Shown: one piece after another, positions 10,682 through 23,152 of the stretch
Numbering within the stretch: position 1 is the first letter of the stretch
Layout: the number at the start of each line of letters is the position of its first letter
Assembly (NCBI GenBank): GCA_002286855.1
Contig: NRSV01000020.1
Span: 62,001 to 126,000, forward strand
DNA from: Bipolaris cookei
Lineage: Eukaryota; Ascomycota; Dothideomycetes; Pleosporales; Pleosporaceae
Direction: 5' to 3'
DNA length: 64,000 nt
Translations under genes and position numbers: made by a program
The notes under the pieces: model-generated
What the model was told of the DNA's origin: nothing
The model's input: only the letters and a program-made list of their open reading frames with translations
Databases searched by the model: none

Positions 10682-13148
10682 ATGGCCGAGTTGGCCGCCC
10701 CGCAACCTCCAGCGCCCGCGTCCAGCAGAGGACCCAACGGTCATCGCGTGCACACCAGCTGTGACCGCTGTCGCAGCAGAAAGACAAAGGTATGCACACA
10801 CCACAACTACTCTACCACATACGAGAGACCCGCTCCATTCGCCACCAAGCAGCTAACCGCCGCCCGTAATCCGCAGTGCATCGATCCCAGTACGACTTCC
10901 CACTTCTCTGACTACTTACTCACCCGCTCATCCACTCATTCACCCACCCAACCGCCCACTCCCTAATGGCCACCTAACCCCCCCCCCCCTCTGCTGACAC
11001 GCCCCCATAGTCCCCGGCCCATGTCGCTACTGCGCCCGCACAGGCGCCGTCTGTACCATTGCCACGCCCAGGCGCAAGAGGCCCTACTACCATGTCACCG
11101 AAGAAGAATACCAGTGTGCCATGCGCATCCTCGAGCACTTCTTCCCTGGCTATGAACTCAATCTCCAATCTCTCCGTACCATTGCCAAGGCCATCAAGGA
11201 TGGTTCCTTCCAGGCCGACCCTGTCCAGCATACTGACGGCCTGTTCGCCAGCAACCAGGCCTCGCCCGAAGACGGTGACAGTGTTGACAATGGCGAAGAG
11301 CAGGACGTCAATGAACTGCATGAATCTCTCGGTTGCATGATGAAAGACTCGCGCGGCAAGTTCCGTTACGTAGGAGCCCACAGCGAGATTCCCTTCAATG
11401 CCGTCGTGGCTACCTTGGGCATGCAGCGGAAGGACCCATCTATCATTCCCACCCCGAAAGTGGGGGCGTATCCACCGACCCTTCCTGTAGCATCACCCTC
11501 TACTGACTCGGGTGCCGAAGAGAGTTACTATCTCCCCAGTCGCCATCTATGTGACATTTACATTTCTCGCTTCCTCGAAGATGTCCACTGTACATATTGG
11601 CTCTACCCCGTCGAAGCCCTGCTGCGCCGGGTTGACAACACCTATTCCGAGTCAGCCGAGTCTTCGTCTAGCTCATGGATGTGCTCTCTATATACAATCT
11701 TCGCCATTGGAGCAGCAAACTATGCCGGCAACAATGGCAACTCCCCGCCGCCAGACTGGCCCGCCGCCATGGACGTAAAAACATCAGAGGATTACCTTGC
11801 CCTCGCCAAACAACTCATTCCAGTCGTATATGATGAGGCCGATTTGGACAGCATCCGCGCGATGGCCATTATGGTAAATTCATTCCAACAACCATCCGCC
11901 CTGTCAAATGTGGCTGACCACTGTCTAGTCCATTGCAATGGAGAATCTTTGCTCCAGAGTCAGCGCCTACCTGTACATGGGCGCCAGTGTCCAAATTGCC
12001 TTTTCCCTAGGTCTGCACCGCGACCAGGTCGACGAGTCAGCTACCGCGCTTGACCGGGAGCAGCACCGCAGAATTTGGTGGACTCTTTTCCAGCTCGACC
12101 AAGAAATCTCGTCAAGAGGTGGCTGCCCGACCATTGTAGATGAGCGCTTTACCAAGGTTACTACACCTATGCCATCTGAGCAGGTATGGCCATCATCGTT
12201 GATTCGGAATGTCCAGATACTGACGTGTCACAGGCCGTATATCCAGGGCTGCACACACCTCTTTCGTGGATGGCCACATCAGTTTCTCTTTGTCGCTTGA
12301 GACGCGAAGTCATCCAGGCTGTCTACATGGAGCGTTCGTCAAACTCGATATCCTTTTCGACAATCTCAAACTCGCTCCTGCTGTTACAGAAATGGTACCG
12401 CCAAATGCCAGCACATCTGAAAACTGACGTACCCGCGCCTCCGACGTACAGGCGCGCAATCGCGGTGCTGCATCTGCAGTATTGGAGTACCATTATTCTC
12501 TTGACACGGCCTTTTCTGCTCTATCTCGTCATCAAATATGGCTCACTGGTGTCAAGCAAAAAAATATGGTTTGAGCGCATGGGAAAAACGTGCATCGATG
12601 CAGCACAGAAGAGTATTGCCGTCTTAGAACAAATGGCCACGGACGGCGTGCTTTCTAGCTTGACGGCTTTTGATAGTACCTGCACCTTGCGCTTAGTTGT
12701 TGTATTCATTCTGGCCTATGTCCACACCAGATTACCGGAATACAGCGAACAAATTTGGCATTTGGTGGAGTTAGTCAATGGGATGGAGCAGATTGGTTTT
12801 ACAAAGATGGTATCTGAAGAAACACCCATACGTCTTGCGGATCTGGGAATATCACAACATGTTCCAACCAACAATGACAATAATCATACGCCAGTCACTT
12901 TAGACGATGCAACAATGGCCCAATTATGGGGATGGGACTCGTGAGTTTTGCCACTGAAAATTCCTGTCCCTGACTAACACCCGCATAGCAGTTTCATGAC
13001 TCCGCTGCAGATGCAGCAAAGCTTGGATCTCAACTTTGACGACTCGGGTGCTTTCGACATCAACACCGAGATTCTTGCATTCACTAACCTCAATGAAAAC
13101 ATTGTCATTGACCCATCGCGTGCCTATCCGCAACATAGGATGCAATGA
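10682..13148 (+). CDS. Zn2Cys6 fungal-type transcription factor
   Basis: Exons are 10682-10789, 10877-10889, 11011-11873, 11929-12183, 12234-12940 and 12989-13148. The Zn2Cys6 cluster CxxCx6Cx7CxxCx6C (CDRC, RSRKTKC, CRYC, ARTGAVC) is assembled only when a 13-nt micro-exon (10877-10889) supplies the third Cys. It is followed by a basic PRRKRP stretch. The middle holds the fungal-specific regulatory domain, with the typical SLGLHRD and RRIWWTLFQLDQEIS motifs around residues 360-410. The protein is nuclear and acts as a transcriptional regulator. Its position at the end of the oxygenase/ALDH group suggests a pathway-specific regulator. The ATG at 10682 was preferred because it leaves 25 residues before the first Cys. 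The second intron carries a run of about 12 C. Confidence 0.88.
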
Positions 13149-14178
13149 CGCTTTCCCGGGGCAATGACGCATCCTGTTACAACCACAAATTGTACGCCTA
13201 CCAACTAAGATGCAGGGCTGGTTTTTCTATGATCCTGCCAGTATCACTTGGTTGATGTGTATTCTAGTGGATGGAGATCAAGTAGGGCAGACGCTCGCAC
13301 CGCTATGTACCTCGTCCACAGGAACACCCGGGTTTTACGTTCTAGTATAGCATGGCCTGCTAGGATGGTACAGTACGACGCCTTGATGTCGTAGCCTATC
13401 CAAGAAGTTGAAGCATTTGTGTGTGTATCGAAGAACTTATAATAAGAACGCCGGTATCGAAGGGATCACGAGTTATATATATATCGAGCAGACAGAGCGA
13501 AATATCTGCAACAGAATGTCATCGCTAATGCTGTTGGCACTGGAAACCTTATCAGTACCATGTTTTTCCATAAAAGATATCGTGATCGCTAAAGAGGAGG
13601 ATTCATAGAACCGGGGTTGTGAATATATTCATAGAACTGAGCCTTCTGCATTACTACTTAATATATCTCAACATGTATATTTCATGCCAAATCCCATCAT
13701 CCCATTCCTTTCTATTAGTAGAGAAGTGAGTTCAATTCTTCTTCTTTTTGGTTGCGTTTAAGTGGCGTATTGCGCCTGCTATTGAATTTAAGAGAAATAA
13801 AAGCTATCCGCGATTCAACTACAGACTAGACAGTGAAGGCTAGCAGGTGTAGTTCATTCCAAAGTTTGACAGCGTCAAAATCACAGCCAAGATTTGTTTT
13901 GTATTTGTACGAAGCATGCTACATACCGATAGCTATGCGTCTGGCTGATCGTACTGAAGCGTCTTTTTCCACGTTCAATACGTATATCTGATGCTATAGT
14001 ATGATGTTCTGCAACTGGATTTCCCTTGTCATTTGGGTTGTTGAAGGGGGTATGATTTAAGATGTAGAGACCACGAGCGACTAAGGATGTTACCACTTGG
14101 CTGAGATGTCGAAGAAACTTTTGATTTCGTAATTTAGAATCTTCAATATCCTTGACATGTGTGTGTACAAAGGTCTAG
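13149..14178. other. intergenic, 1 kb
   Basis: This is AT-rich DNA between the ends of two convergent genes, the Zn2Cys6 factor and the Nudix gene. Only short ORFs of no recognisable character occur. No tRNA-like or repeated structure was seen. Confidence 0.5.
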
Positions 14179-15675
14179 CTAAGAAATAAGCAACTTGACG
14201 AATTCAAACAGCGCTGGTTCCAGTTTCTTCAAAGCGAAGAAAGTCGTTAAACCCACAACGCTTATCCTGACAACCAGCGCTGCTGTTACGGCCTGTCTGA
14301 TAATGGGATAGTATCCCTCTAGCATAGAATTGACAGCAGCGCCTCTAGCCATAATCTTGCTTCTTCCACTCTGTCCCCACATCCTTCCCACGCCCAACCC
14401 TGCTATACCCACTTCCCCTGGTTTCTCTTGTTCTTCCAATGAACCCACAGCCTCGCTACCTATTCCGGGCAGATCTTGCGTAGGACCCTCGTTCGTGCTT
14501 AATACACTCGACATGGCTGAGCTCATTTCCACGGCTTTCTGTTTGCGGAAGCGGTACGACATTGCCCATAATATCGCTCTGACGTCCCAACTGGTAAATG
14601 TGGGATAAGTCCATAGCTCCAGTGCATTGTGAGGAGGCACGTGCTCGAGAAAGTCGCTTACGACGCCGAGCGTCAAGCCCCAAAGTAACAGCGGTGGTTT
14701 GCGGTCTTTGGATCGCGAGGCAGGTCCTGACAGAGCATCTCTGACATGGCTCAATATACCCGGAGATTCTTCTTCAATCGGTATAAAGTCTGGGATAGTT
14801 GCGCAATGTGTCGAGTTTGCGGGAACCAGTTGTATAGCTGCGAACATCATTTTGCTTAGCATGGCTTGCAGAAACCAGCGCTTGATGCCTAGTTCCGACT
14901 TTGCTAGACGTGCTGAGACATCGGCGTATTCGTGTGTGCGTAGTGCAGGCGAGAGGAGTGCACGGATGGGGACCCAGTGGGAAGATGCTACCTCGGTGGG
15001 CTGCAGACGTTGTGACGGGTAGAAGGGGGAGGTCAGAAAGTAGATGTAGGGACATAGAACCATTAGCCTATGGATCAGCGTTAGCATTGATACTTGCAGT
15101 ATGCGTTTGCCGCCTGCCATCACGAGTCGAGGCTGAAATTGTGTCTACGAGATTTCGACGTACGGTACTTTACCCCAACTCGTTGTCACGATGCGCTGAG
15201 GTAGGTTGCCCACGGCTATGGCATTGTCGGGGCTCAGATCGATACCGACTTCCTCGAGTGCTTCGCGCGCAGCTGTGACTTGATCGTCGCTATCCTCGGG
15301 ATCTCGCTTTCCACCGGGTAGCGCAACATGTCCATTCCACTTGTCACCAATCCTTGTAGCCCGCTTTATGAATAGTAGTTCCGGATCGCCGTGCTTGACC
15401 CATTCCTGGTTAAAAAAGGCGCTTAATGAGGACTCAAAGTCGAACTCATCTGCGGGCTTTGCGGCTGAGGAGCGTCTGCGTCGCTTCGGTAGAGGACTAT
15501 CGGAGCTGTTGGGCCAATGTGCGTAACTGGGTTGTATGCGTAGGATCAGAGCTACCGAAGCGCGTTTCGGTAAATCTGGTGGACACGCGACGTCTGGATA
15601 AGGGTTTGCGTTGAGCTCAAGCAGAACAGATCGGAGGTGACTGACGAGGTCCTCGGTATTCAGCGCCTCTGCCAT
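14179..15675 (-). CDS. Nudix hydrolase domain protein with C-terminal hydrophobic tail
   Basis: Two exons (15675-15164 and 15067-14179) give 466 residues. A Nudix box of the coenzyme A/NUDT7-8 style lies at about residues 121-147: LPGGKRDPEDSDDQ followed by REALEEVGI, which supplies the metal-binding REXXEE core. Nudix enzymes cleave nucleoside diphosphates linked to another group; GGKRDPxD forms are often CoA or NADH pyrophosphatases. The roughly 300 residues after the box lack a second known domain. They include a low-complexity acidic stretch and a hydrophobic segment near the C-terminus (AVTAALVVRISVVGLTTFFA, about residues 436-455) that could be a membrane anchor. The exact substrate is unknown. 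The ORF continuing past 15164 ends early inside the intron. Confidence 0.8.
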
Positions 15676-16279
15676 GATGCTATCGGAGTTGTACTGTGTT
15701 GGCTACGTAAGCCGCGTTGTGGAGTCAGCTGTACGATGGAGTGGCCGGCACCCCGTTGTAGGAAGTGACTTCTTCTGATGTTATCTAAGAGACCCCTGTA
15801 TAGAAGAGCAAAGAACGTGAGTTCACGATAGAGATCAGGTATAGTATCCGAGGGACATGGAACAAGCCTTATGCGCGTTATCGATAAAGTTGGAAAGGAG
15901 AGCCGAGACGCGAGCAATCCTTTGCTAATTCTGGTGATTGGCTACATGACTTCACCTTTTGTGAAAGTACTAGAAACTAGAGAAAAAGCCCTTGGAACAT
16001 TGCCGACTCTTTTTTGCAAGGCTACACCATCATAGCAACTATAAACGCGCGCGCTGGGATAGCCCAGCCGTGTTGGGTATGTAGTAGTTTGTAGAGTGGA
16101 GGAGCTTTGACCAATCGGACCGGCGTCATGGAGGGGCAGCAAAATGAGGTCAGTCTTGAGCCCCGCGACGCCAAAAAAAATCTCCACAGTCTCTTGCGCC
16201 ACTGCTTTGTACCCCAGATCTGACTTGAGCAGTCTATAACTTTTCAATTGATTCGTAGATTCTCATATAATCAGTCAAT
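15676..16279. promoter_or_regulatory. divergent promoter, Nudix gene / ADE16-17
   Basis: These 604 bp lie between two divergent start codons. No gene-like ORF is present. The purine gene ATG at 16280 has a compact AATATG context. Confidence 0.5.
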
Positions 16280-18232
16280 ATGGGCAGCCAAAAGACAGGT
16301 GAGCAAGATTGATAACCAGATCTAAAAAATCAAAGTCATTAATGGGATGCGATAGCCATCCTGTCCGTGTACGACAAGACCGGTCTTCTTGACCTGGCCA
16401 AGGGACTGCATGAATGCGGTGTCCGCCTACTTGCGTCTGGCGGTACAGCCAAGATGATCCGCCAGGCCAATTTTCCTGTCGAAGATGTCTCTGCCATTAC
16501 CAAGGCGCCTGAAATGCTCGGTGGGCGCGTTAAGACGCTGCACCCTGCTGTTCATGGCGGCATTCTCGCACGCGATCTCGACTCAGACGATTCTGACCTC
16601 TCTGCAAACAGCATCGACAAGATTGACTTTGTCGTTTGCAATCTGTACCCATTTTCTGAGACAGTCGCGCGTATCAACGTCACAATCCCAGAGGCAGTCG
16701 AAGAAATTGACATTGGAGGTGTGACTCTGCTCAGGGCTGCCGCAAAGAACCACGCCCGCGTCACCATCATCAGTGACCCCAACGATTATCATGACTTACT
16801 TACCGAGCTCAAGAAGAATGGCGAAGTCTCGGAGACTAGCAGGCAGCGTTATGCGCTAAAGGCTTTCGAGCAGACCTCCTCATACGATACCGCGATCTCA
16901 GAGTTCTTCAGGAAGAAGTATGCGGGCGATGGCGTCCAGTACCAGACCCTCCGATACGGTGCAAACCCTCACCAAAAACCCGCAACTGTCTCCATGGCAG
17001 AGAAGCCACTGCCATTCAAGGTGCTCTGCGGTTCGCCGGGATACATCAACTTGCTCGATGCGCTCAATGCATGGCCGCTCGTGCAGGAGCTGACCAAGGC
17101 ACTGAACTACCCAGCTGCCGCCAGCTTCAAGCACGTCTCGCCTGCCGGTGCAGCCATCGGAGTTCCACTCAGCGAGGTAGAGCGTAAGGTATACATGGTT
17201 GATGACATTGAGGGCATCGAGACCTCAGGACTAGCGCAGGCATATGCGAGAGCCCGTGGTGCCGACAGGATGTCAAGTTTTGGCGACATGATTGCTCTGT
17301 CGGCCGAGGTTGATGTGAGTAATTGTCGAATGATTGCTGTGACTAAATGACTGACGGAATACAGGTCCCAACCGCCAAGATCATCAGCCGTGAAGTTTCC
17401 GACGGTGTCATTGCTCCTGGCTACAGCGCCGAAGCCCTGGAGATCCTCAAGAAGAAGAAGGGTGGAAAGTACCTGGTTCTCCAGATGGACCCCGAATACG
17501 TCCCGGGCCCAGAAGAAAGCAGGACTGTGTTCGGCATCACGCTCAAGCAGCACCGCAACGACGCCAAGATCCTTCCTTCTGACACATTCAACACAGTAAT
17601 TGTGCCTAAGAACTCTCCTCCTCTGCCAGAGTCAGCTCAGCGCGATCTTACCGTCGCCACCATTGCTCTCAAGTACACCCAGTCAAACAGTGTATGCTAT
17701 GCGCTCAACGGCCAACTCATCGGTCTTGGAGCTGGTCAGCAATGTAAGTCAGGTTCAGATTCAAAGTTGGGGCATTCGCTGACACGCAACAGCACGTATC
17801 CACTGCACTCGTCTTGCCGGTGACAAAGCCGACAACTGGTGGATGCGTTTCCACTCAAAGACGCTCAACCTCAACTTCAAGAAGGGCACCAAGCGCCCCT
17901 CCAAGTCCAATGCTATTGATCTCCTCTGCTCAGGTCTCGTTCCCGAGTCAGGCATTGAGCGCGAGGACTTCGAGGCGCACTTCGAGGAGGGCCATGTGCC
18001 CCAGCCTTTCACGGCCGAAGAACGTAAGGAATGGTTGTCGAAGATGGAGAGCGTAGCAGTCAGCTCTGACGCTTTCTTTCCCTTTATCGACAACGTTTTC
18101 AGAGCGCACAGAAGTGGAGCCAAGTACATTGCTGCGCCCACAGGAAGCCAGAATGATGGCGCCGTTTTCGAGACGAGTGAGAAGCTGGGCATCACCTTTG
18201 TTGAGCAGCACATTAGGTTGTTCCACCACTAA
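16280..18232 (+). CDS. ADE17: bifunctional AICAR transformylase / IMP cyclohydrolase
   Basis: Exons 16280-16298, 16356-17314, 17365-17743 and 17793-18232 give 598 residues, close to the roughly 592 of yeast Ade16/Ade17. The first exon has only 19 nt (MGSQKT) and joins ILSVYDKTGL, the start of the IMP cyclohydrolase (MGS-like) domain. KTLHPAVHGGILARD follows. The C-terminal two thirds are the AICAR formyltransferase domain, with the catalytic SFKHVSPAGAA (Lys-His) near residue 264 and the conserved RLAGDKADNWW near the last exon junction. It catalyses the last two steps of de novo purine synthesis, AICAR to FAICAR with 10-formyl-THF and then ring closure to IMP, in the cytosol. ADE16 and ADE17 are yeast paralogues; most filamentous fungi have one gene. 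Confidence 0.96.
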
Positions 18233-18779
18233 GAGGGAGATGGATGGAATTGCCCGAATGGCATATGGCAAAGATGCACATGTGAAATGACACGACAGTG
18301 CAGCTGAGCTTTAGTGGGATGAACTTACGATACCTTTGAAAAGTTGTTATTTCAACATTTCCTTGCGATAAAACTTTTCTTCTACTTATTCTAGTGCATC
18401 GAATACAAGTGTGCGATGAATGCCTATCATCATGAGCTCATCTAAGCTGATCCTCATGCGTTCGTGGAATGGCATCGTTTGGTGCAGTGAGGCGTGGCTG
18501 AAGGGTTGTTGCAAAGCAATATTGATGGTCAATGTTCGACGCGCTAATGTTTGCTATTTGCTGCAAACGGCAGGCGTTGTCCAGGAGACCAGTCCGTTTT
18601 GGGCTAGTTTTGGGCTAGACCGCAACGCAAGGAATAGATGGAGGGCGCTTCACCTGGAATTGTTGCTCTACACCGCTGCTACGAACACCTCACTGCCAAC
18701 GCCTCAATCGCTTTTTGGGTTATCGAATCGATTCATTGCGACTCTTGGGAATTGAATACGAATCCTTGAAGCCTCCAAC
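18233..18779. other. intergenic, ADE17 3' side / CHZ1 promoter
   Basis: Both flanking genes are on the plus strand. An ORF at 18420-18755 shows no domain and lies in the probable CHZ1 leader. Nothing else was seen. Confidence 0.5.
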
Positions 18780-19229
18780 ATGTCCGCTCAGCCAGACAAC
18801 CAGCAGATGGAGGGTGTTCAGGACCCCACTACCGACGTAAAGGGCAAAGGCAAGGCTCAGGAGGGCGACGCGATGGAAGAGTCTATGGATGATGACTCCA
18901 GCGATGAGTCTGGTGCCGAGGATCAGGTGCGTTTTATTCACCCATTGTGGCTCACTTTCAGTGCCAATAGCTAACACAATCGCATACAGGTCGGTGAACG
19001 TAAGCCATCTACACACGAATATATTCGGGCCAATTCAGCAACTGACACATGAACAGCTGAAGAGCCCGACGAGGACAACATGGAGGAGATTGAGACATCC
19101 AACATCATAAGCAGCCGCACGCGCGGTAAGAACATCGACTTCAGCAAGGCCAACCAGGAGCTCGAGGGCGACGACGATGAGGATGACGATGAGGACTTTG
19201 TCGACCCCGATGACCAGATGAAAGACTAA
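18780..19229 (+). CDS. CHZ1: histone H2A.Z-specific chaperone Chz1
   Basis: Three exons, 18780-18926, a 10-nt micro-exon at 18990-18999, and 19057-19229, give 109 residues. The protein is very acidic and disordered. It carries the CHZ motif ETSNIISSRTRGKNIDF near residues 73-89, flanked by Asp/Glu runs (DDDEDDDEDF). Chz1 binds H2A.Z-H2B dimers and delivers them to the SWR1 complex in the nucleus. The micro-exon was chosen because the sequence between the two longer exons keeps frame only with it, and because it has clean CATACAG and GTAAGC borders. Confidence 0.85.
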
Positions 19230-22200
19230 GGGGCAGCTGTGCAAAAACTCTCTTCTTTGTCTCTTGGTAGGTTTTTCGCGCCTACTCGCCCCCAATTCAC
19301 ACCGCCTTTGGCCATGCCTGCTAACTTTGGGATTTAAGTCACTCTTTGCGCAAACAACACACGTTTCGGTATCGAAGTTCGGGTTGAATCTTGATATACA
19401 CACACAGAAAATATGCTAGGTGGCGGAGAGAGAGGAATCTGAGCCGATACTTGGAGTCTGGGCGCGCGCACCCTTCGTTGCGAGGCGGATGGTGGGGCGA
19501 CGCGAGACCTTGTGTTTTGACGCGCAACAACTGCGCGACATGGACAATGGGTTGGATACTCTGCATCTGCTATAGCATCAACGTAAACTATGAATGAAAG
19601 TGAATGATGCATGATTTTCCGCAGATTGAGTGAATGCATACTGATCATCTTGCTGTGTGAACAAGGTAACGCTCATGTATGTGCAATACGAAGAACGATG
19701 CTTAAGGGCCCCAAGCACCATATATTCCCAGAATTAACGTGCTTGATTGAGATCGAGATAGAGTAGTACCATTGCCGCGCCATCTCTACTCTATTGTCCC
19801 TACGTGCAGCTAGTTGGAACCCCCCCCCCCCCTTGCCTGTTTTCCAAGGGTGCATACAACATGCCAGCACACAGGCATCAACCCCGCACTCAGCAGCAAG
19901 ATACCAAGACTGGGTAATCTACAACACTTGAACGTGTATCACACAACATAATGTAGATAGATGGGGCATGTAGAGCGTTATCATGCATATTATGATTACG
20001 GGTGGGGGGTGTTTTTTTTTTTCAGTTACGTCTGCCTCATACCACTTTACCCAAAGAATGCAATGCTGCGACCACAATGGCTGACGCAGTCCCACCAGGA
20101 CTGAGCAGGGCCTCCGAGACAACCCCCAAGTCACGGGGTTTGGGCACGGAGCGGGGAGCTAGAGTCAGGGTCTTATAGACTAGGGTTGTTTAGAAAAGCG
20201 AGTTGTGTTGCTTGTGTGGTACACTAGACAGCAGCAAGGCAAGTATTTCGTGGTACGTTATGTAAACCAGGCTGCGTGTACAACATCAAGTCGCCACAGC
20301 ACGAAAAAGTGCAATATTACTGCCAAACGGGCCGGTTGTCCCGTATTGCCAAAGTCTATTTTGCCAATGGGAGACGAGCAAAAGGTGAAGCCAGGTAGGT
20401 GTATGGTGGGAAGATTTTGTGGGAAAAGGATGGGGACGTGGGTGAGAATTAATTGCCTTGATGTGCAAAGCGTGGGGGTTGATAAATGCTTAAGAGAAAG
20501 AAACGAAAAAAAAGAGAATCATCTGTGGTTTTAGCTTGTTTAGGTAACTCGAGTAAAGGAAAGGAAAAACGGGATCCCGTAATATTGTATAGGTCAAGCT
20601 TGTTAGTTTCGAGTTACTCATTTTGTTCGTGGTGATTGTCGGGAGGAATAAGGTTGTTGCTAAAAGTGCACGTGATTAGGTTGTGGGTGTATATTGAAAC
20701 CTTGTGCCCCGCTTTTCTGGGACGAAGCGATCTTGATGGCAAAATGGCAACAGTTGCAGTTCCCAGCAAAGGGACCAAATTATGGGTTACTTTTTGGGGT
20801 ATAGCTAGAGAGGTTATGGGGTTATATGTAATTATGTCCAGGGCAATGTCTGTTGGATTCTGTCATAGTGAGTGCGCGACAGGGAAGTGACCCAAGTATT
20901 TGGGATATTCTCTTTTTTTGTTGTTTGGGGAAAACCAAGGCATCGGGACATGAATCCAATCTTGTGGGGCAGATCAACTGCCTTGGGTCGGTAATCAGAT
21001 GTTGAAGTCGGACTCCGCCTCTGGGAGATGGGGCAAGTCGAAAAACGGCCACGACTTTCGACTCTTTCTGCACAAAGGCCCGAAGCAAAGGTACATAAGT
21101 ATTAGGTACACGAATCCTGCAGAGATTGGCCGTCGAATGGCAGAGGTAAGATTGGCGCTAGGTCGGGGGTGTTCAGCACAAGTGGTGTGTTTTGATTGCG
21201 TGAAGAAATTCCTGGGATATCCGCTGGGTAACATGTGCACGCTGGGTACGGCCACAGGCGACATCGGCCAGACCAGCAGAACAAAGGTTTGCCTGTTCTC
21301 GTGACTCGTCTCCCGCTACGTGGTGCCGGGCTGCAAGCAGTGTCTGTTCCGATCTGTTCCGAGCATGATGCGGATACTGTTGCTTCGTGGCCAGCAGCCA
21401 TGGCCAGCAGCCGTGGTGGGCCGGTCAGAATGGTCCAATGCCTGGGGCCATGTGAGTGAAGGACAAGCAGAATGATTCTTTTGCAGAAGCCCAAGGCTGC
21501 GACTAGCTGGGTGATATTCACTGCAATCCGCGCCGCAATGATGTCGTCGGATGCGCAGTCAAGCAATGAGGGCGGAGGCTCCGCCGCGCACGGGCGGGGT
21601 TATATCTTGTCCCGTCCAACGAGGGGCGAGAGAAGGCAGGGCGTGGCGCGAGCTCCCGCCCCGGAGATGCTTGGGCGAAGATAAGGCCGGACATGACGCT
21701 TGGGAATTACGCCAAAGTGGTCGAGGCGACGCCGGCGGCCCAATTGGCGCGGGCGGGATTCAGACGATGCGGCACATGCAACCGTCTGGTCATCCGCAGC
21801 CAACCCGACCAACCCGACCTTCGGAGGCCAGCCTGCGCCCGCACAGACGAACGACTGTAGGGCGGTCGGCCCCCGCCGCCCAATCACGCCCGCCCTTATC
21901 GTCATGGAGCGGCAGAAAACCGTGGGGTAGGCCAATTTTCCCATGCGCAACCCGCCGCAGAGGTCACTATACAGTATCCACACACGACCAGCACTGCCAA
22001 CCATCCGCCACGCCGCGGCAGACGCAGTGAGGAGCAATGGCTCGCAGCCTGAGCTCAAGCGGGCGGTGGCGAGCTGCACACACTCGTGGGTTCTATCAAA
22101 AAAGTAGACCCTGAGGATTTCAATTTCATGTGTCGTAGTGAACGAGGGGGCGTCGTCTCACAACCACATGCAAACAAAGCACCAAGGAATCAGTCAACCC

Positions 22201-23152
22201 CAGCACCAGGCAGTCACCAGTCTGCAGCGGCAAGCAGACCGACCCGACCGACCGACAAGGCCTACAAGTGACAGCAGAAAAGCCTCCCTCGACGCGCTTC
22301 TGGCCCCGTCATTGGACACGGTCAAGTCGACTTGCTAGCGCACTGGGAAAATATCCACCCCACCACCAGCCCTCCGCCCTCTTATTCATAAGCACTCCCT
22401 CCCAACTGGCCGCGCCCTTTGCCGTCCCTCTTCTTCTTCTTCTTCTCTTGTACTCTCCCAGCCCAATCGCTACAATCTGCTTGCAGGAACACCGCGCGCC
22501 GACTACACGGCCAGTTCCATTAATCTCCACATCGAGTAAGTGAGTGCTCTGCCTCCCATGTCTACGCCTGCTGCACCCACCCATCCGCGACCATACATTG
22601 TGCTTTTCCACCGCCACTCCGGCCTGGGTTGTACTAGCCACCGTCCTACTGCACTTTGGGCTGCTACCCCGCGTGAGCCCATTCGCTGTCTCTCTTATCA
22701 GCACATCGTCTGCTTGGATACCCCATTATTCGCCGCGGGGATTTGCGTGAGCGTCATAGCTATCAATTGCTTACCTCCGCCCAAATCCGCTTGCTTAGCG
22801 ACCCGGTCCCATTGTTTGGCTAGTTCCCAGAGTGTTTTATGGTTGCAATCCCCTCTAGCAACACTCGTTCCCCCCACTCGCATTTGTTGCTTTTGAAACT
22901 AGGCCTATGCGCCCCGTTGTACCCAGCTACCTTTGACTTTCGGCCCTCCTGCTCGCTCCCACAACTTGCTTCTTCTTTTTCTTCTTATGAACCAAAAATT
23001 AACTCACCCCCTCCTCCAGATCTCGTCCGTAGACTAGACCACCACCTCCAGATCGACGCATCGAGCGACCCCGCCACACGCCGACAACGATATCGCACCC
23101 TTCCCACCACCAACACCAACGAAACCCACGAATTCGGCCTTTTGCCGATATA
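19230..23152. other. 3.9-kb gene-free region upstream of GLT1
   Basis: No ORF here looks like protein, and none shows splice-consistent continuation. Visible landmarks are a 13-C run (19820-19832), an 11-T run (20012-20022) and a GC-rich segment (about 21550-22080). A pyrimidine-rich zone with TTC repeats lies at 22430-22446, as expected near a fungal transcription start. Three GATAAG cores (21680, 21895 reverse, 22694 reverse) could be read by nitrogen GATA factors, but about two would occur by chance. The last 600 bp are probably GLT1 promoter and leader. A long non-coding transcript cannot be tested from sequence alone. Confidence 0.5.

Noticed and set aside
21680..22699. Three GATAAG motifs upstream of GLT1 as nitrogen-control sites
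   Set aside because: About two are expected by chance in 3.9 kb on both strands, so number and spacing are not evidence.
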